Shown here piece by piece: positions 25,604 through 34,769 of a stretch of 64,000 bases of DNA. Source of the stretch: Haloterrigena salina JCM 13891. GTDB taxonomy: Archaea; Halobacteriota; Halobacteria; Halobacteriales; Natrialbaceae. Within the stretch, counting starts at the first letter, position 1. The number at the start of each line of letters is the position of its first letter. Under the pieces are notes generated by a model. The model made no database searches, had not been told where the DNA came from, and saw only the letters and a program-made list of their open reading frames with translations. A program made the position numbers and the translations under genes. Location: contig NZ_AOIS01000036.1 in assembly GCF_000337495.1 (NCBI RefSeq), positions 81,692 to 145,691 of the forward strand. The letters run 5' to 3'.

Positions 25604-25966
25604 CTAGTCGTCGGACCTCGAGGGCCGGTCGCGGTTCGTCTCGGCGTCCGTCATCGGCCCGCTTCGGTAGACCGCATAGAGGACGAGCACGGCGATCGCG
25701 AAGTCGAACCCGTGTTCGACGAGGTGGTGGACCGTCATCGGGACCACGCCGAACACGGTGCCGAGGCCGACGATGGACCGCACCACGAGCAGTCCGAGCA
25801 CGGCCGTAATCAGTAGGTACCGGGGCGAGCGCCGTCTCGAGTACGCGACGAGCCCGCAGCAAAAGAGGATCGTCGTCCCGACGGCGGCGAGGACGATCAC
25901 GGCCAGTAACACCGGCGCCAGTTGCGGATCCAGCCACGGGATGTCGAGGGGACTCGTGTGTTCCAT
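25604..25966 (-). CDS. Small membrane protein (DUF7471-like)
   Basis: A 120-aa protein with three to four hydrophobic helices (about residues 17-42, 50-72, 77-100) and a charged cytosolic tail (DAETNRDRPSRSDD). The arginine cluster YSRRRSPRYLL between helices one and two and the HHLVEHGFD segment resemble the haloarchaeal DUF7471 family (label from memory). It is divergent, 286 nt away, from a tandem winged-helix regulator, an arrangement suggesting that the two are functionally linked. Function is unknown. Confidence 0.75.
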   Translation of the reverse strand: MEHTSPLDIPWLDPQLAPVLLAVIVLAAVGTTILFCCGLVAYSRRRSPRYLLITAVLGLLVVRSIVGLGTVFGVVPMTVHHLVEHGFDFAIAVLVLYAVYRSGPMTDAETNRDRPSRSDD

Positions 25967-26251
25967 CCGCGATACGCTATCTGGGCGGGAAAGCTACCTA
26001 TGCGCTTCGGTTGTTACCGGTTTGTCGTCCCGCAGCGACCGTCCGTGTTTCGTCGAGGCAGTCGAAGACGGCCGTCTCGAGCCCTCGTTTGCGTGTGCGA
26101 CGGTTTCGTACTCAGCCGATCGTCTCATCGAGACGGGTCGTCTGACCCGTTCTCACCTGCCGGGAACGAGCGGAACCCGTTATCCGGACGTGGTCGCTAG
26201 TCGGTGGTAGCAGCCCCGTATCGGGGCATCGATCACGACGACCACCTCACA

Positions 26252-26779
26252 ATGAGCGAGACACGACGACAGATCAGGGCACACGTTCGGGCCAACGCCG
26301 GAATCCACTTCAACGAACTCGTCCGAGAGTCGACGTACGCGCCGGGACAGATCCAGTATCACGTCCGTCGGCTGATCGACGCCGACGAACTCGTCCGCGA
26401 GGAACTCTACGGGCAGACCCACTACTACCCCCCGCAGTACGACGAGTGGGAACGTGCCGCGCTGGCGCTGTTCCGCCGCGAGACGACCCGCGAGATCGTC
26501 CTCTTCTTGATCGAGCACGGCTCGTGCCGACCGGCCGCGGTCGCGGACGAGCTCGACATCGCCCGAAGCACCCTCGAGTACCACCTCGATAACCTGGTCG
26601 AGTGCGATATCGTCGAGAAAGAGTACGGGGAGCGCAATCGCGTCACGCTCTCGCTGTCCCGGCCCGACCGAACCGCGCCGCTGCTCTCGGAGATCTCGCC
26701 GACGGTGCCGGATCGATTGGTCGATCGGTTTACGCGGCTCGTCGACGGTCTGCTCGAGAACTCCGTCGACGCCGAGTAG
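26252..26779 (+). CDS. Tandem winged-helix transcriptional regulator
   Basis: A 175-aa protein with two winged-helix DNA-binding domains in a row. The first (about residues 1-65) has NAGIHFNELVREST and a wing ending YYPPQYD; the second (about 75-140) has CRPAAVADELDIARSTLEYH and a hydrophilic wing. This layout is common among haloarchaeal regulators that pair with a small membrane protein encoded nearby, here the gene at 25604-25966. ATG 26252 is the best start because the preceding codons read poorly. The ligand and targets are unknown; membrane-linked sensing is inference. Confidence 0.88.
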   Translation: MSETRRQIRAHVRANAGIHFNELVRESTYAPGQIQYHVRRLIDADELVREELYGQTHYYPPQYDEWERAALALFRRETTREIVLFLIEHGSCRPAAVADELDIARSTLEYHLDNLVECDIVEKEYGERNRVTLSLSRPDRTAPLLSEISPTVPDRLVDRFTRLVDGLLENSVDAE

Positions 26780-27014
26780 GCGCGGTCGGTCGGTTACTCG
26801 CGGTTGGTCTCTGACCTTATCTCGAGACAAGCGCTGGCCATCCCCAGAGCGGGACAACCATCTGCCAGGTCCGACGTCTGCATCCGACATCCGCAGTCGT
26901 TCGTCACCACGGCCATTGTCCGAGGGAGATTCGACGGCGAGGAACGCCGCCCGGCGCGATTTTCGAACCCGAAACCGCGAACACTTAGTACGGTGGCTTG
27001 TAACACTCTCGATC

Positions 27015-27944
27015 ATGGGATTCGACGAGATGGACGTCGATACGATCTGGATGGACGGCGAGTTCGTCGACTGGGACGAGGCGCAGGTCCACGTCCTCAC
27101 GCACGGACTGCACTACGGCAGCGGCGTCTTCGAGGGCGCACGGTGTTACGACACTGCGGAGGGCCCCGCGATCTTCCGCTGGGAGGAACACCTCGAGCGA
27201 CTCTTCCAGTCGGCCAAGCCCTACGACATGGACATCGACTACACGAAAGAGGAGCTCACCGAGGCGACGAAGGAGCTCATCCAGCGCCAGGATCTCGAGT
27301 CCTGTTACATTCGCCCGATCTCTTTCTACGGCTACAACTCGCTGGGCGTCAGTCCGAAGGACTGTCCCACCGAGACCGCGATCGCGGTCTGGCCGTGGGG
27401 CGCGTACCTCGGCGAGGAAGCCCTCGAAGAGGGCATCGAGGTCATGATCTCCTCGTGGCGGAAACACGCCTCGAGCCAGATCCCGACGAACGCGAAGACG
27501 ACGGGCCTGTACGTCAACAGCATGCTCGCCGGCGAGGAGGCCCGCCGGAACGGCTACGCCGAGGCGATCGTCCTCAACAAGGAGGGCAACGTCGCCGAAG
27601 GTCCAGGCGAGAACATCTTCCTCGTGCGTGACGGCGAGCTCCACACGCCCGGCCTCTCCGAGTCCATCCTCGACGGCATCACCCGCGACACCGTGATCGA
27701 GATCGCCGAGGATCTGGGCTATACGGTCCACGACGGGGCCTCGATCTCGCGGGGCGAACTCAACACGGCCGACGAACTGTTCTTCACCGGCTCCGCGGCC
27801 GAGGTCACGCCCATCCGGAAGGTCGACAACGTCGTCATCGGCGACGGCTCGCGCGGCCCCGTCACCGAGGAGATTCAGCAGCGGTTCTTCGAGGTCGTCG
27901 AACGGGAGACCGACGAGTACGACGAGTGGTTCGAGTACGTCTGA
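27015..27944 (+). CDS. ilvE: Branched-chain amino acid aminotransferase IlvE
   Basis: A 309-aa fold-type IV PLP aminotransferase. It shows the family's HGLHYGSGVFEGARCY segment, the catalytic Lys161 in NAKTTGLYVNSMLA, and EGPGENIFLV and FFTGSAAEVTPI around the cofactor phosphate. It carries out the last step of leucine, isoleucine and valine synthesis, and the first of their breakdown. The length is standard. I chose ATG 27015 because MGFDEMDVDTIWMDGEFV is the normal beginning; the frame upstream is unrelated. It is monocistronic. Confidence 0.96.
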   Translation: MGFDEMDVDTIWMDGEFVDWDEAQVHVLTHGLHYGSGVFEGARCYDTAEGPAIFRWEEHLERLFQSAKPYDMDIDYTKEELTEATKELIQRQDLESCYIRPISFYGYNSLGVSPKDCPTETAIAVWPWGAYLGEEALEEGIEVMISSWRKHASSQIPTNAKTTGLYVNSMLAGEEARRNGYAEAIVLNKEGNVAEGPGENIFLVRDGELHTPGLSESILDGITRDTVIEIAEDLGYTVHDGASISRGELNTADELFFTGSAAEVTPIRKVDNVVIGDGSRGPVTEEIQQRFFEVVERETDEYDEWFEYV

Positions 27945-28028
27945 GCCGGCAATCACACGAGTCACGCGAGACATGATCCCGGTCGTTCGCCGTTGTACGG
28001 CCGCTCCTCGCGTGAGGATGCAGGGACA

Positions 28029-28826
28029 TCAGACTCGCCGAAGGAACGTCCGGAGTTCCGTGTATGCGGCGTCGTACGCGTCGCGAAACACGTAGTGACC
28101 GGCGTTCGAGACGTGGACTAATCGTCCGGACCGGAGCGAGTCGGCCGCGTTCAGGTCGGCGACCCGCTGATCGATGTCGGCATCGGACCGCAACACCAGT
28201 GACCGACAGGAAACGTCCGGCAGCACATCGACGAGCGGCGACGGGTAGCCCTGACGCGCGAGTTCCGCGATCGCCGGATCGGATTCGAGATGGCCGGTCG
28301 CGAGGCGGCGGGCGTGAGTCGGATTTAGCTCGGAATACTCCGCTTCGACGATCTCCTCGACGGTCCGATCGGACGCTCGTTCCAGGACGGTTCGCGATTG
28401 CTCGAACAGTTCGTCCGGATCCGCCTCCGGAAGCCTGTGGAAACAGTCCGGTTCGACGACGACCACCCCCTTCGCGAGGGTCGGCCGTCTCGCTGCCGTC
28501 CACGCGACCGTTCCGCCTCCCATGGAATGTCCTACCAAAACGGGATCCTCGAGGTCGAGTGCGGTCACTAGCCCGTGCAGATCGGCGATCCGATCGGCGA
28601 GACGGTATCCCGTCTCCGGAGCGTCGGAGCGACCGTGTCCGCGGGCGTCGTACGCGATCACCTCGTAGTCCGCCGCGAGGTCCTCTGCTAGCGGGACCCA
28701 GCGTCGGCCGGTGTCGTTGAACCCGTGCGCCAGAACGATCGGTGGCCCGGTCCCGGTTCGGTAGTACCGGAGCTCGACGCCGTTCGACGAGACGGTTCCG
28801 GTCGTCCACCCGTCGGGGAGATTCAT
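28029..28826 (-). CDS. Alpha/beta hydrolase
   Basis: A 265-aa cytosolic alpha/beta hydrolase. The oxyanion segment is LAHGFNDTGRRW, the nucleophile elbow GHSMGGG holds Ser99, and the catalytic His is in VSNAGHYVF; the acid is probably Asp in LRSDADID. A YDARGHGRSDAP motif links it to the epoxide-hydrolase/haloperoxidase/esterase branch, but the substrate cannot be told from sequence. An AT-rich region upstream (28827-28860) supplies a CTATTTGTA TATA-like element. It is convergent with ilvE. Confidence 0.88.
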   Translation of the reverse strand: MNLPDGWTTGTVSSNGVELRYYRTGTGPPIVLAHGFNDTGRRWVPLAEDLAADYEVIAYDARGHGRSDAPETGYRLADRIADLHGLVTALDLEDPVLVGHSMGGGTVAWTAARRPTLAKGVVVVEPDCFHRLPEADPDELFEQSRTVLERASDRTVEEIVEAEYSELNPTHARRLATGHLESDPAIAELARQGYPSPLVDVLPDVSCRSLVLRSDADIDQRVADLNAADSLRSGRLVHVSNAGHYVFRDAYDAAYTELRTFLRRV

Positions 28827-29016
28827 CCATTATATCATACTACTACCACCTACAAATAGATACCGCGGCCGCCGTTTACGGCTGAACACCGAACTGATCG
28901 AATACGGAAGTCGTGTGCCGATCGATTGCGACCACGTGTCCGTCCTCGCCGTCTCCATCCGATCGCCTCGAGAGGCGAACGCTCTTGTCGACGGCCCGCC
29001 AGCACCGAGACGAGAG

Positions 29017-30015
29017 ATGTCCACGGACCTCGTTCGCTTCGAGTCAGTCGCGGCCCGAGACGTCGCGCTGATCGTCCTCGAGGAACTGGCGCAGGCGGCG
29101 CCGGTTCGAGCGTGGCTGTTCGAGGCGATCGGGCTCGAGGCCGACTCCGCGACGATCCTCGAAGCGAGTGATTCGCTTGGCGGACCCGAGAGCCCCGAGT
29201 TCGATGCCACGCGGCGATGGTCCGCGCTCGAGATCGGGCTCGAGACCGCGGACGAGCGGGTTCGTCTCGTCCTGACGATCGGAACTGGACCTGCCGTCGA
29301 TACCGACGCGGACGCGCTCGAGTCGATTCGGACGCGACGGGACCGCGCGCTCGACGGCGACTGGGACGACTGTCGGCTGGTATCGATCGCGCCGAAGAGC
29401 GCCCTCGAGACCGGGACGACCGATACCGAGCCACCGACGGACGCGACGATCTCGCTCGAGTCGCTCCGGGATCGGTTCGCGGCGCGCGATGGCGACCGGG
29501 ACGAGTACCGGGCTGCCCTGGTTCAAGCAGCTATTGACCGCGGGCGTCGGCGCGCAAGTGCCGGCCCGCCGTCGATCGTCGCGGAGTATCGCGCGCTGGT
29601 GAGAGAGCGCGAGCCGGCGTTCGACCTCGAAGCCGAGAACGAGGGCGCCGATACGGTCGCTGACGACGACACGGCGGTCGCGATCGACGCCCCGCCGCTG
29701 GCCGACGACCACCGACTCGTTCACGCGCTGTCCGCTGGATCCGTCGACCTCCGCATTCCCGGCGTTGCGGCGCATCTCCGGGCCTTCGCCGCCCGCTACG
29801 CGACCGCGATTCCGCCGGCGACGGATCTGCTGACCGATGGCGACGCGCTCGTGCTCCGGCTGTCAGTACCGGCGATCGGTTCCGGCTCGAGTGCGGACGA
29901 CGACGCGCTCGACGGCGACGCGACGGCGATCGACGAGGCTGCGGTCGACGAGACGCTGACGGCTATTCGGGACCTCCTGACGGTCGCCAAACGCGTCGAC
30001 GACCGGTCGTCGTGA
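29017..30015 (+). CDS. Hypothetical acidic protein
   Basis: A 332-aa, highly acidic, soluble protein with no membrane segment or motif I recognise. It has two halves. Residues about 1-130 alternate helices and strands (VALIVLEELAQAAPVRAWLF; ALEIGLETADERVRLVLTIG). After a linker with an acidic low-complexity patch (about 225-245), residues 255-330 form a second mixed domain. I chose ATG 29017. It stands 87 nt before the GGGP synthase gene on the same strand and may be co-transcribed. No function is proposed. Confidence 0.7.
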   Translation: MSTDLVRFESVAARDVALIVLEELAQAAPVRAWLFEAIGLEADSATILEASDSLGGPESPEFDATRRWSALEIGLETADERVRLVLTIGTGPAVDTDADALESIRTRRDRALDGDWDDCRLVSIAPKSALETGTTDTEPPTDATISLESLRDRFAARDGDRDEYRAALVQAAIDRGRRRASAGPPSIVAEYRALVREREPAFDLEAENEGADTVADDDTAVAIDAPPLADDHRLVHALSAGSVDLRIPGVAAHLRAFAARYATAIPPATDLLTDGDALVLRLSVPAIGSGSSADDDALDGDATAIDEAAVDETLTAIRDLLTVAKRVDDRSS

Positions 30016-30101
30016 ACGGGCCTCGAGAGTGACGCCCGAGGGCGTTTTCCACCAGCGGCCGTTTCGTAGCGTTTTTGCCGGTTCTCCGGAAACGACGCGG
30101 T

Positions 30102-30806
30102 ATGACTGCCTGCCCCTGGGACGACTGGAACCATATTCTCAAGATCGACCCGGACAAGGAGCTCCCCGAGGGCGTCACCTACGGAGACCTCTGTGCGACC
30201 GGCACCGACGCCATCGAGGTCGGCGGCACCATGGGAATCACCGAGGAGAACATGGAAGCCGTCGTCGACGCCTGCGCCGAACACGACGTGCCGCTCTATC
30301 AGGAACCCTCGAGCCCCGACGTCGTCATCGACAACCGGGCGCTCGAGGGGTATCTCATCCCGACGGTGTTCAACGCCGGCTCGCCGTTCTGGATCACGGG
30401 CGCCCACAAGGAGTGGGTGCGAACCGACGGCGACATGGACTGGGACCGGACCTGGACGGAAGCCTACATCGTGATGAACCCGGAGGCCGACGTCGCGGAG
30501 TACACCGAAGCCGATTGCGACCTCGGGCCGGACGACGTCGCCGCCTACGCCGAGGTCGCCGAACGGATGTTCGGCCAGGAGATCGTCTACCTCGAGTACT
30601 CCGGGACGTTCGGCGACGAGGAGATCGTCGAAGCGGCCGGCGAAGCGACCGACGAGACGACGCTGTTCTACGGCGGAGGCATCCACGATTACGACTCGGC
30701 CGCGACGATGGCCCGGCACGCCGACGTGATCGTCGTCGGCGACCTCGCTCACGAGGACGGGGTCGAGGCCGTCCGCGAGACGGTCGAGGCGGCCCAGGAC
30801 GCCTGA
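30102..30806 (+). CDS. Phosphoglycerol geranylgeranyltransferase (GGGP synthase)
   Basis: A 234-aa TIM-barrel enzyme of the PcrB/GGGPS family. It forms the first ether bond of archaeal lipids by joining GGPP to sn-glycerol-1-phosphate. The sequence carries the family's HILKIDPDK start, EVGGTMGI phosphate-binding loop, [10 protein letters not shown] and FYGGGIHDY segments. The Glu in EYSG is the conserved catalytic-region residue. ATG 30102 gives the standard N-terminus. It draws on the same GGPP pool as CrtB. Confidence 0.96.
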   Translation: MTACPWDDWNHILKIDPDKELPEGVTYGDLCATGTDAIEVGGTMGITEENMEAVVDACAEHDVPLYQEPSSPDVVIDNRALEGYLIPTVFNAGSPFWITGAHKEWVRTDGDMDWDRTWTEAYIVMNPEADVAEYTEADCDLGPDDVAAYAEVAERMFGQEIVYLEYSGTFGDEEIVEAAGEATDETTLFYGGGIHDYDSAATMARHADVIVVGDLAHEDGVEAVRETVEAAQDA

Positions 30807-30939
30807 CGAACGCGTCGCCGCCGAGTACCGCGACTCGCACTCGAGTTACCGACGAGCGAGAGAGTACGGGAAGTACGACCGTTCAATTCGGGATACCGTT
30901 GCTTAGGAACTCATTCGTCGGGCGCCCGTCGGCTCGGAC

Positions 30940-31283
30940 GTGACCCTCGATCCGACCGACCGACCGACCGCGCCATCCTGTACCTGTTATAAGAGGGGAG
31001 TCTGCCCCACCTCACCCGCGACGAGATCGCCGACCGAATCGGAATCTGTGAACGGACGATCGACGTACCGGGCGTCGTCAACGTTCGCGAACTGTTACCC
31101 GGGACCGGAACCCTCCACGTCGAGGTCGTCGCGATGGACGCCTCGAAGGTCGGAACCGCCGTCGAAGAGTTGGACGCCCTGGGACTCGAGATCCACGAGG
31201 TGGGAGTTCTGCGGTCGAATTACTCCCACCCGTTCGACCAGTTCGGAACGGAGGCGTTCGACTCGAAGACCGGATCGGAGTGA
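30940..31283 (+). pseudogene. Decayed Lrp/AsnC family regulator
   Basis: The sequence is a broken Lrp/AsnC gene. Starting at GTG 30940, the frame for MTLDPTD is shifted by four copies of GACC (30954-30969), where two would restore LDPTDRAILYLL. Two codons later TAA (30990-30992) stands where CAA for Gln is expected before EGS. Then LTRDEIADRIGICERTI (start of the HTH) is joined directly, at about 31059-31064, to VPGVVNVRELLPGTGTLHVEVV, the ligand-binding RAM domain. The recognition helix and linker are deleted in frame. The RAM part ends in the usual HPFDQFG. Three independent lesions argue for a pseudogene, not a sequencing error. Confidence 0.85.
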
Positions 31284-31395
31284 GCGATTCGAGCGCGAGT
31301 TTGTTGCGTGGCGACCGGCCAGAACGAATCTTTGCTGCTGGTGTCTCGCGAGGAACGTGCCCGTCATTCTTATCCGCTGCAGCGGCTTTATACTG

Positions 31396-31683
31396 ATGAT
31401 GACAGCCCAGTCTCCCTCCCCCTCTAGCGGCGAAGCGCTGTCGATCAGGGTCGTCCGCGAAGTCGCCGCCCACGACGGCGTCGACCCGATGGACCTGTCG
31501 CCGCCGCTGTTCCGGAGCGTCGACCCCGCGGCGTTGGACGCGCTCTTCGAACCGACGTACGCTGAGAGTGCTCGCGACGGCCGCGTGACCTTCGCTTACG
31601 ACGGGAAACAGGTGACCGTCGATAGCGACGGCGAGGTGAGGATCGACTCGGAACGGGACCCGCAGCGACAGCGTTCGCGATGA
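31396..31683 (+). CDS. HalOD1 output-domain protein
   Basis: A 95-aa protein that is essentially one HalOD1 domain. It has the helix ALSIRVVREVAAHDGVDPMDL and the closing strands VTFAYDGKQVTVDSDGEVRI. HalOD1 is a haloarchaeal output domain attached to response regulators or found alone, with an unproven role. The stop overlaps the start of the next gene in ATGA, so the two are coupled. Two adjacent ATGs (31396, 31399) are possible starts. Confidence 0.85.
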   Translation: MMTAQSPSPSSGEALSIRVVREVAAHDGVDPMDLSPPLFRSVDPAALDALFEPTYAESARDGRVTFAYDGKQVTVDSDGEVRIDSERDPQRQRSR

Positions 31684-31892
31684 AGTACTGCCTCGAGTGC
31701 GACTGGGTCGCGGATCCTGGGTCCGAGACCGACGCCCTCGACGACGAGCGCTCGAAAGCGGCGCTCGAACACTTCGTCGAAACGGGTCACTCGATCGACT
31801 CGAGCGACTCCGTCGGACGGCCGACGACGCCGGCCATCTGCGAGGCGTTCCTCGTCCGGGACCTCGTCGGGTCGTTCGGTCAGTCGGTCTAG
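31680..31892 (+). CDS. 70-aa zinc-finger-like micro-protein
   Basis: A 70-residue acidic protein with CLEC near the N-terminus and HFVETGH in the middle, so a C-x2-C ... H-x5-H metal site is likely. Such proteins often follow HalOD1 genes in haloarchaea. It overlaps the HalOD1 gene by 4 nt and presumably is made from the same mRNA. The HalOD1/zinc-protein pair may act together, but no function has been assigned. Confidence 0.8.
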   Translation: MKYCLECDWVADPGSETDALDDERSKAALEHFVETGHSIDSSDSVGRPTTPAICEAFLVRDLVGSFGQSV

Positions 31893-31975
31893 AACGCCGA
31901 CTCGGCAACCGTTCGCTCCCAAGTCGTTGCTGACACTCTCCGCTTCCCCGCTCGTTTCCGACGGCTCGACCGGCG

Positions 31976-32821
31976 TTACGGCGTCTCGAGGAGTTCCCGG
32001 AGCCGCGGCAGTACCTCGGTCACGTCCTCGCGGCGGACCACGTCGGCCGCGTCGTCGACCGGCGTCGACTCGAGGTTGACGATGCCGACGGTGGCCCCCG
32101 TCGACGCCGCCTGCCGAGGCAGCGACGCGGCCGGCTCGACGACCAGCGAGGAGCCGATGGCGAGGAAGACGTCGCTCTCGCGGGCCAGCGATCGGGCACG
32201 CTGGATGACCGCGCCCGGAAGCTGTTCGCCGAAGAGGACGACGTCGGGTTTGAAGACGCCGCCGCAGTCGCAGGTCGGGGGCAACTCGCCCTCGGCGGCC
32301 CGGTCGAAGATCGGATCGGCGTCCCGTCGCCGCCCACAGTCCGTACAGCGGACGCGCCGGGCGTTACCGTGTAACTCGAGGAGCGTCGTGTCGTCCGCTG
32401 CGGTCTCGGCGTTCGCTTCAGCGGCTTCGTCCGTTCGATCGTCACCGGTCTCGTCGCCGTTCTCGCTCGGGCCCGCGGCAGTCTCGTCGGCGGCCTTCGC
32501 GTGTAACCCGTCGGTGTTCTGCGTGAGAATCGCCTCGAGGTGGCCGTCCCGTCCTATCGCGGCCAGCGCGTCGTGGGCCGCGTTCGGTTGGTACTCTTCG
32601 GCGAACAGCTCCCGCTGCAGGTCGACGCGGTCGTCCCAGAACCCCTCGGGATCGCTCCGGAACCGACCGTAGGTGAACTGCCCTTCGTCGAACTTCTCCC
32701 AGACGCCGTCGTCGCCCCGGAACGTCGGTACGCCCGAGGGTGCGGAGATGCCCGCGCCGGTGAACGCGACGACGGTGTCTGCGCTGCGGATCTCGTCGGC
32801 GAGTGACTCGAGGTCGTCCAT
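31976..32821 (-). CDS. Sir2 family NAD-dependent protein deacylase
   Basis: A 281-aa sirtuin. The NAD-binding loop [17 protein letters not shown], the TQNTDGLH segment and the catalytic histidine in [12 protein letters not shown] are clear. The zinc cysteines are CTDC and CDC(GG). Between the Rossmann part and the zinc module there is a haloarchaeal acidic insert of about 35 residues (about 112-147). The start at 32821 gives the normal N-terminus; the open frame continuing upstream to 34222 is antisense to aspS. It probably removes acyl groups from lysines in proteins such as Alba or acetyl-CoA synthetase. Confidence 0.95.
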   Translation of the reverse strand: MDDLESLADEIRSADTVVAFTGAGISAPSGVPTFRGDDGVWEKFDEGQFTYGRFRSDPEGFWDDRVDLQRELFAEEYQPNAAHDALAAIGRDGHLEAILTQNTDGLHAKAADETAAGPSENGDETGDDRTDEAAEANAETAADDTTLLELHGNARRVRCTDCGRRRDADPIFDRAAEGELPPTCDCGGVFKPDVVLFGEQLPGAVIQRARSLARESDVFLAIGSSLVVEPAASLPRQAASTGATVGIVNLESTPVDDAADVVRREDVTEVLPRLRELLETP

Positions 32822-33025
32822 ACCGGACGGTCGGGACGGATCGTGAAAACTCGTCGTGGTGCGAGCGACTGCAACCGCACGACTCGAGGCCGATCGGAAC
32901 CGCTCGGTCGCGCTTCGAGTGGCGTCGACGGCCCGTCCTCGAGCGAACGGCCGAGCGCGAGCGGTCCGCGAACCGAACGGCCGCAAACGATTGCGCTTAA
33001 GTTGCGGCGACCGGAATCGAGGTGT

Positions 33026-34330
33026 ATGCAGGACCGAACCTACACTGCTGACGCCGAGCCGGGCGACGACGTCACCGTCGCCGGCTGGGTCCACGAGATC
33101 CGCGACCTCGGCGGAATTGCTTTCCTGATTCTCCGCGACACGTCGGGCAAGATCCAGATCAAGTTCGAGAAGGACGAGATGGACGACGACCTGGTCGAGA
33201 CGGGACTCGACGCCTCCCGCGAGAGCGTCGTCACGGTCTCCGGCGCCGTCGAGGAGGAACCCCGCGCGCCGACGGGCGTCGAGGTCACGCCCGAATCGGT
33301 CGAGGTTGTCGCGCCCGCCGACCCCGAACTGCCGCTGGACCCGTCGGGGAAGGTCGACGCCGACCTCTCGACGCGACTCGACAACCGGACGCTCGACCTC
33401 CGAAAGGAGGACGTCCAGTCCGTCTTCGAGATCCGCTCGGGCGTGCTGAACGCGGTTCGCGACCAGTTCCGCGAGTTCGACTGTACGGAGATCAACACGC
33501 CGAAGATCGTCGCCACCGGGACCGAGGGCGGCACCGAGCTCTTCCCGATCACCTACTTCGGCGAGGAGGCCTTCATGAACCAGTCCCCGCAGCTGTTCAA
33601 GCAGCTCATCGCGGGCTCGAACGTCGAACGCGTCTTCGAGATCGGGCCGATCTTCCGCGCCGAAGAGCACAACACGCCGCGACACCTCAACGAGGCGACC
33701 TCGATCGACTTCGAGGGCGCGTTCTGCGACCACCAGGACGCCATGGACGTCGCCGAAGGCGTCGTCAAGTCCGCCTACGAGGCGGTCCAGGAGAACTTCG
33801 GCGACGAACTCGAGGCGATCGGCATCGCGGACGAGTTCGAGGTCCCCGAGGGCGACTTCCCGCGCATCAGCTACGAGGAGGCCATCGAGCGCATCAACGC
33901 GACGGGCGAACTCGACGAGCAGCTCGTCTGGGGCGACGACCTCTCGACACCGGCCGAGGAGGCCCTCGGACAGGACGTCGGCGGCCACTACTTCATCACC
34001 GACTGGCCCAGTGAGATCAAGCCGTTCTACATCAAGGACCACGACGACGACCCCGAACTGTCGACCGGTTTCGACCTGATGCACCCGCGCATGGAACTGG
34101 TCTCGGGCGGTCAGCGCGAGCACCGCCACGAGAAGCTCATCGAAGGCTTCGAACAGCAGGGCCTCGATCCCGACCAGTTCGAGTACTACACGAAGATGTT
34201 CAAGTACGGCATGCCGCCCCACGCCGGCTTCGGCCTCGGCGGCGAGCGCCTGATCATGACGCTTCTCGGACTAGACAACATCCGAGAAGCCGTTCTCTTC
34301 CCGCGAGATCGTCAACGTCTGAGCCCGTAG
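33026..34330 (+). CDS. aspS: Aspartyl-tRNA synthetase (archaeal type)
   Basis: A 434-aa class II synthetase. The N-terminal OB-fold anticodon-binding domain (about 1-110) has [20 protein letters not shown]. The catalytic core shows motif 2 ([15 protein letters not shown]) and motif 3 ([16 protein letters not shown]), and the protein ends in the standard [10 protein letters not shown]. Archaeal members may charge tRNA-Asn too (non-discriminating); that is not decided here because Asn/Gln amidotransferase genes are not in view. The last 30 nt, with part of the 3' flank, are partly duplicated downstream. Confidence 0.96.
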   Translation: MQDRTYTADAEPGDDVTVAGWVHEIRDLGGIAFLILRDTSGKIQIKFEKDEMDDDLVETGLDASRESVVTVSGAVEEEPRAPTGVEVTPESVEVVAPADPELPLDPSGKVDADLSTRLDNRTLDLRKEDVQSVFEIRSGVLNAVRDQFREFDCTEINTPKIVATGTEGGTELFPITYFGEEAFMNQSPQLFKQLIAGSNVERVFEIGPIFRAEEHNTPRHLNEATSIDFEGAFCDHQDAMDVAEGVVKSAYEAVQENFGDELEAIGIADEFEVPEGDFPRISYEEAIERINATGELDEQLVWGDDLSTPAEEALGQDVGGHYFITDWPSEIKPFYIKDHDDDPELSTGFDLMHPRMELVSGGQREHRHEKLIEGFEQQGLDPDQFEYYTKMFKYGMPPHAGFGLGGERLIMTLLGLDNIREAVLFPRDRQRLSP

Positions 34331-34769
34331 GCGAAGACGTTGAGAGCGCGTGGAAACCACGAGCGCGTAGCGCGAGTGCGTTTCCTCGAGATCGTCAGCG
34401 TCTGTCGCCATAGGCGACAGACCTGAGAGCCAGCGAGACGAGCGGTGCGAGGCTGACCGAAGGGAGGCCTCGAGTAGCGAACGGGGAGCGATGACCCGTG
34501 AGCGAAGCGAAGTCTCGCAGGACCGACAGCGCCTGTCGCCGTACGGCGACGGCGCAACTGTCGAGTGGGGGCTCGTTGGACGAGCAGGCGAGTCCAACGG
34601 TGTTTACGCGGCATCACCGGCATTTCTCGCCGTATGCGGCTACGTACACCGGTAGTCGCATCGCTATCGGATCGGAAACGAGTGGGCTACCGAGACGGGA
34701 ACGACGGGACGTCGCGAAAAAACGAGGCGGGCGCTCGGAAGCGCGGTTCACGGCGGGCGCTGTCGGACG
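34331..34769. repeat. Gene-free region with degenerate repeats and hairpins
   Basis: No gene is visible in these 439 nt. The end of aspS (34305-34334) recurs at 34388-34417 with 25 of 30 positions identical, and a looser third copy lies near 34521-34549. Copies two and three contain strong hairpins: an 8-bp stem with ATA loop at 34402-34420 and a perfect 16-bp palindrome at 34535-34550. A third hairpin (8-bp arms, 34574-34581 and 34592-34599) follows. They may act in transcript ending between the convergent aspS and lipase-like genes. Confidence 0.55.

Noticed and set aside
28915-29016. Longer start for the hypothetical gene at 29017
   Set aside because: The added 34 residues are not acidic and overlap the promoter region shared with the divergent hydrolase gene.
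32822-34222. Minus-strand frame extending the sirtuin upstream by 467 codons
   Set aside because: The extension is antisense to aspS and has no homology. The sirtuin is complete from 32821.
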